From contig JALGUR010000044.1 in the NCBI GenBank assembly GCA_029820565.1, forward strand, positions 1 to 38,182: DNA of 38,182 nt. The letters are read 5' to 3'. Under the pieces are notes generated by a model that was not told the DNA's origin, made no database searches, and saw nothing but the letters and a program-made list of their open reading frames with translations. Source of the DNA: Candidatus Zipacnadia bacterium (GTDB taxonomy: Bacteria > Armatimonadota > Zipacnadia > Zipacnadales > Zipacnadaceae). Below, piece by piece: positions 34,738 through 38,182 of the stretch. The position numbers and the translations under genes are program-made. Each line of letters starts with the position of its first letter. Position 1 is the stretch's first letter.

Positions 34738-34755
34738 CCCCCCGCTGGCGGGGGG
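34738..34755. repeat. C/G-rich palindrome (REP-like)
   Basis: CCCCCCG, loop CTGG, CGGGGGG, followed by AACAAGGGGGG. A strong 7-bp stem just outside the stop of the M48/TPR gene, resembling a common scattered intergenic element. It could also help stop minus-strand transcripts. Confidence 0.45.
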
Positions 34756-34791
34756 AACAAGGGGGGTGCGAATCTCGCCTAACTCCCTCCA

Positions 34792-36798
34792 TCAATCCGC
34801 GGCCTCAACTTCTTGCTCCATAGCTCCGGCCAGAAAGCGCAGCAGTACTCGGGCGCCGTAGCTTGAATCAGTAACCGCACTGACTTGGTCTACCAGGCTG
34901 CGCCCCAGACTGACATCTTTGGCCAGGCTGCTCGGGGCCTGCCGCGCACTCTTGGCCCCGGCCAGGACCAGGGCCGTGTCTCCATAGCCAAAGCCCTCTT
35001 CTCGCAGCCGTGACACCTCGGCGGCCTGCCCCATAGTATAGTAGGCCACCAGTTTATCCAGGGCCGGTATTTGGGTGGCATCTGCTTTCAGCCCCACCAA
35101 GTTGAGTTCGCTTACCAACGTGCGCAGTTGTGCCTTGGCCGCTGGCTTCTTGGCCTTTTTCACCGCCGCCAGCGCCTTCTCGGCCTGGCTATCGGTGGCG
35201 GCCGACAACAGCCGCGCCTGGCTAATCAGTAGCCTTTTCATATCTTCGTCATCTTCATCGCAGTGCATAATCTTGCGAACCGTTTCCAGCGTGTCGGCCG
35301 CCGAGTTCTGAGCCTGCTGGATCATCCCCACCGAACCCAGGGCCTGCTCCCGAGCGTGCTGTAGTTCGCTCAGAGCGGTCTCCAACTCTGTGAGGCTGCG
35401 TCGGACAATTACGCCCTGTCCGCTGTAGCCCTGGCCAGCGGCCAGCCTTTCCATGCAATTGTGGGCCTCGGCTCCGGTCTGTTTCACCCGCGGGCCCATC
35501 TTAGCCACCAGACCCCTTATCTGCTCGGCGGCGTACACGCTATCCGCGGCTCTGCTTATGGCGGCATTGCCTGCTATCACTACAGTATTGGTTGAATCAT
35601 CTAACTCGGACTCACCACCGGCCAGGCCCAGCAGTTCGTCGGTAGTCTGTCTATTGCGATTAGTAGCCGGAGCGAGCCGACGGGCAAGTTGCTGGCTGAA
35701 GGTCTCGACCTGTACGGCCGCGGTACTGGCCTGCAGGGCTATCAGTCCGGCTTTATCCAAGTACTGCTGCGCCTCTGCGGTCTCTTGTGGCGTCACCGCG
35801 GCCAGGCTAATCACCGCCGGATTCTGCGCTTGGTTGAGTCGCTGGGCCACATATCTGTCGCTATGTTGGTGGCTCAGCGCGATTTGATAGTGCTGGGCGG
35901 CTAACTCGTGCTCCCCGCGACCCGCCAGGGCATCAGCCAACGCGGTATGGGCCTGCACGGAATCCGGAGCCAAGTCTACTGCACTTTCCAAATAATTCAC
36001 TGCCTGGCCATAGTGGGCTCGCCGCATATATCCCCGGCCGATGTGCAGCAGTGCCGCTACGTTGCTGGGGTTTAACTCTGGCTGTTGCTGCTGGCGGTCA
36101 ATGCGTCGCTCAGTAGGGGGATGGGTGCTGAGTACCACTTCCAGATAAGAAGGCGAGCCCCGCTCTTTTTCCTTCTGCAAGCGGTTAAAGAAGCGAATCT
36201 GGTCGTGAGGATCATGACCGGCGGCATAAGACAACCACCGGCCTTCGTCATCAGCCGCGTATTCGTCCTTGCGACTGTAGCGCAGGCTCAGCAGGCCCGC
36301 GCCAATGCCAGCAATATCACCCAGTGTCTGACTCTCTCCGCCTACTATGCTCGCCCCGACGCCAAATAGAAGACTCTGTTTGAGTGATTTGATTATGTCG
36401 CGGTGTTCTACGTGCCCGAGCTCGTGGCCTACCACCGTCCAGATCTCATCCTCAGTCTCGGCAAACTCTAACAGGCCCTCAGTCACATAGACATGGCCCC
36501 AGGGTCCGGCAAAGGCATTGACTATGTCAGTCTCCAGAACCTTAAAGGTGTACGGTATCTGCTGACGGGTGGAGAAACTGACCATCGTCTGCCCGACGTG
36601 GGTAATCCACTCGCAAAGTAGGGGGTCATGATTAACGCCGTAGGTGCTTTCCACCGAGGCCGCCGTGCTGCGCCCCAACTGACGCTCAATACTGTCCTCG
36701 TCACAGCCGGATATCGCAACAAGCGCCAGGGCCGTCATCAACACCACCGCTACTGCCCGGCCGATAACTGAACGCCCCTTGCTCTGTTCAGACCGCAT
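34792..36798 (-). CDS. M48 metalloprotease lipoprotein with TPR region (BepA-like)
   Basis: A 668-residue envelope protein. The signal ends in the lipobox AISGC, and the M48 domain covers about residues 30-240, with HELGH in WTVVGHELGHVEHRD and the third zinc ligand in SRKDEYAADDEG. TPR-like repeats follow (VAALLHIGRGYMRRAHYGQAVNYLESAV, about 250-330). The remaining 330 residues are helical and Ala/Gln-rich with no named domain, far longer than BepA of E. coli. The ATG at 36798 is preferred to the GTG at 36807 because GGAGGTGAG is then correctly placed. It probably works in outer-membrane protein quality control. Confidence 0.85.
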   Translation of the reverse strand: MRSEQSKGRSVIGRAVAVVLMTALALVAISGCDEDSIERQLGRSTAASVESTYGVNHDPLLCEWITHVGQTMVSFSTRQQIPYTFKVLETDIVNAFAGPWGHVYVTEGLLEFAETEDEIWTVVGHELGHVEHRDIIKSLKQSLLFGVGASIVGGESQTLGDIAGIGAGLLSLRYSRKDEYAADDEGRWLSYAAGHDPHDQIRFFNRLQKEKERGSPSYLEVVLSTHPPTERRIDRQQQQPELNPSNVAALLHIGRGYMRRAHYGQAVNYLESAVDLAPDSVQAHTALADALAGRGEHELAAQHYQIALSHQHSDRYVAQRLNQAQNPAVISLAAVTPQETAEAQQYLDKAGLIALQASTAAVQVETFSQQLARRLAPATNRNRQTTDELLGLAGGESELDDSTNTVVIAGNAAISRAADSVYAAEQIRGLVAKMGPRVKQTGAEAHNCMERLAAGQGYSGQGVIVRRSLTELETALSELQHAREQALGSVGMIQQAQNSAADTLETVRKIMHCDEDDEDMKRLLISQARLLSAATDSQAEKALAAVKKAKKPAAKAQLRTLVSELNLVGLKADATQIPALDKLVAYYTMGQAAEVSRLREEGFGYGDTALVLAGAKSARQAPSSLAKDVSLGRSLVDQVSAVTDSSYGARVLLRFLAGAMEQEVEAAD

Positions 36799-36852
36799 TA
36801 TCCTCACCTCCGTCGTACGGCTTCTGTCATTTGGTCCTCAATTGTGTATGGC

Positions 36853-36881
36853 ATTATCCCATATATATAGACGCCTGAAAA
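36853..36881 (-). promoter_or_regulatory. possible promoter of the M48/TPR gene
   Basis: On the minus strand TTTTCA, 17 bases, GATAAT, with a run of alternating T and A in the spacer. The -10 is good and the -35 is weak. The start site would lie about 50 bases before the ATG. Confidence 0.45.
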
Positions 36882-36965
36882 ACCAAGTAAGTTCCTACTA
36901 AGTGTAACTCACCACGAGGATCTTGTCCAGCCGTCCCGCGCCACTCGGCACCGAGATGCTGGGCC

Positions 36966-38182
36966 TTAGCCTATCGGGTCAAAGAAGGTCAGGTCGGCGC
37001 CGAAGTTGTCCATCGCCGTCACTTCATCGCCGTGCAGACACACTCGGATGTCGCGGGTGCGGTGCTTGAGGGTTATTTGCTGTTCAGCGAGGGGAAATTT
37101 CACCGTCAGCGGTTGTCCGACAGGTGGCTCAGCGATAAACAGATAGCCATTGCTAAAACGTGGCGTCTCATCGGTTCCCTGCGGCACAAGGGTGGCTGAA
37201 TCTACCCAGGGAGGCAAACGGACGAACAGCGGCGCAGGCTGTTTTACTGTGATGCGCAATGCCGAGCCAGTGTATGGGGACTCGACCTTAATCGCCTCGG
37301 TTTCGTGATCAAACAGCAAATTGACCCAGTGGCCTGCCTCGTCGAGCCGCGTCACCTCCCGATACGCCTCACACAACGAGCCGACTGTGCCCCCAACTAT
37401 GTCCATATTGAAGCTAATGTAATCATAGCCCGCCGGTTCGTGCCCGTAGGGCGCCGGGAAGCCGAAGGCGCCTAAATGTCGGTCGGCAATATCCGCATCA
37501 TCTATGAACGAGTTATCCCGTATTTGCGAGGGCAGCAGGTGCCCCCGGAGAATCCGTTCGGCGTCGTGGTAGTAGTCCACATATCCCCATCGGCCCAGAA
37601 TCAGAGCCGTCTCCAGAATGTCGCCGGTAGTATTCACCTCGCCCCGATCCGGATGGGCGTCTGCATCCGTGACCTCAATAGCCCAGCCCAGCGCGTCACG
37701 CATTTCCCACAGGCCATTGTCATAAAATGCTTTAACGCGGTCCATCAGCGGAGAGTCATGTGTCAAATCCGCCAACTGAGCCAGTGAGGACAGCACGCAA
37801 GTTATTGAATGGGCATGGCGGCCTAATCTGTCCCGGTCGTAGGCTCCCTCTGCCAGATAGCACTCACTGACCGCCTTCTCCTTCAGCACCAGGGCTAATT
37901 CCAGCGCTGGGCCGTAGCCGGTAGCGCGGTAGTATTTGACCAGGGGCCCCAGCGCCCGGGCCACACCGCTGACGAAGGGCCCGTCCCACTCCCGCGCCTC
38001 CGGGCCCAGCAACCGGTCAATCCGCTGTTTATCCCACCCCGCAACGGCATCCCAATACTCGAAAATGGCGGCGATATTGGCCTCAGCCAACTCCCGGGCT
38101 TCCTCGGAATTGCGGTATTTGACCAGAGCATAAAGCGCGTGGAAGCCTTCGCGGATGTTATGGGGAATGAAGTTGACCAGTT
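36966..38182 (-). CDS. GH127-like (alpha/alpha barrel) protein, partial
   Basis: The frame is open to the right edge, so the N-terminus is missing; 404 residues are visible. The sequence begins LVNFIPHNIREGFHALYALVKY and continues through helix pairs (ILETALILGRWGYVDYYHDAERIL, YISFNMDIVGGTVGSLCEAYREVTRL), as expected for an alpha/alpha toroid. A C-terminal beta domain includes PLFVRLPPWVDSATLVPQG, similar to the RxPxW stretch of GH127 beta-L-arabinofuranosidase-like proteins. Catalytic residues cannot be assigned. It is another carbohydrate-active gene at the edge of the island and is probably not in an operon with the M48/TPR gene, which has its own promoter region. Confidence 0.65.
   Translation of the reverse strand, partial: LVNFIPHNIREGFHALYALVKYRNSEEARELAEANIAAIFEYWDAVAGWDKQRIDRLLGPEAREWDGPFVSGVARALGPLVKYYRATGYGPALELALVLKEKAVSECYLAEGAYDRDRLGRHAHSITCVLSSLAQLADLTHDSPLMDRVKAFYDNGLWEMRDALGWAIEVTDADAHPDRGEVNTTGDILETALILGRWGYVDYYHDAERILRGHLLPSQIRDNSFIDDADIADRHLGAFGFPAPYGHEPAGYDYISFNMDIVGGTVGSLCEAYREVTRLDEAGHWVNLLFDHETEAIKVESPYTGSALRITVKQPAPLFVRLPPWVDSATLVPQGTDETPRFSNGYLFIAEPPVGQPLTVKFPLAEQQITLKHRTRDIRVCLHGDEVTAMDNFGADLTFFDPIG

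Noticed and set aside
1..38182. tRNA, rRNA, integrase or attachment-site signs of a mobile island
   Set aside because: Reading both strands, I saw no convincing tRNA arms, no transposase or integrase gene, and no flanking att-like repeats.

Overview
The window comes from a bacterium whose envelope features (Tat substrates, lipoproteins with a lipobox, pilin-like N-terminal methylation motifs, a BepA-like M48/TPR lipoprotein) suggest a diderm. Several traits point to Armatimonadota, Planctomycetota or a related uncultured lineage: pilin-like proteins with an H-X9-DG motif, BNR sialidase-like proteins, concanavalin-plus-TIM-barrel glycosidase-like proteins, a dockerin/NHL lipoprotein, and paired MttB-family methyltransferases. 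This placement is inferred from gene content and cannot be fixed from one window. I saw no tRNA, rRNA, CRISPR array, transposase or phage gene.

Layout. Positions 1-1304 (+): housekeeping run miaA (3' end), hfq, dapF. Positions 1370-6654 (+): a TIM-barrel glycosidase-like gene preceded by an out-of-frame Tat leader remnant, a Tat-exported sialidase-like protein, and a lipoprotein with a dockerin pair and 12 NHL repeats. Positions 6818-7879 (+): pheA, overlapping tail to tail with a minus-strand run of an M48 protease and two tandem CNNM/CorC-type membrane proteins (7861-11462). Positions 11636-14470 (-): three pilin-like genes; the last two form a head-to-tail duplication of about 1 kb that copied promoter, gene and terminator. 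Positions 14714-17518 (+): ABC ATPase, ABC-2 permease and a TPR membrane protein, with an unusual apparent ATA start.

Positions 17707-28061 (+): a carbohydrate-active run with a TIM-barrel protein, two large secreted GH123-like paralogues (the second split by a roughly 100-nt deletion), an uncharacterised protein, a cytoplasmic sialidase-like protein and a class-I glutamine amidotransferase. Positions 28137-31527 (-): a small putative regulator and two adjacent MttB-family methyltransferases without pyrrolysine. Positions 31735-34566 (+): L-fuculokinase and an acetyl-xylan-esterase-like protein that has lost its catalytic triad. A bidirectional terminator then separates these from minus-strand genes for an M48/TPR lipoprotein and a partial GH127-like protein running off the right edge.

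Taken together, the second half reads as an accessory island for taking apart decorated glycans: extracellular cleavage by the GH-like proteins, processing by sialidase-like proteins and phosphorylation of a deoxysugar by FucK, beside corrinoid-type demethylation of a quaternary amine. The link between glycan breakdown and demethylation is inference from adjacency. The most checkable unusual points are the shared Tat leader with an internal ribosome-binding site, the split GH paralogue with a gene-conversion tract, the clean tandem duplication of a pilin transcription unit, and the dead-triad esterase.
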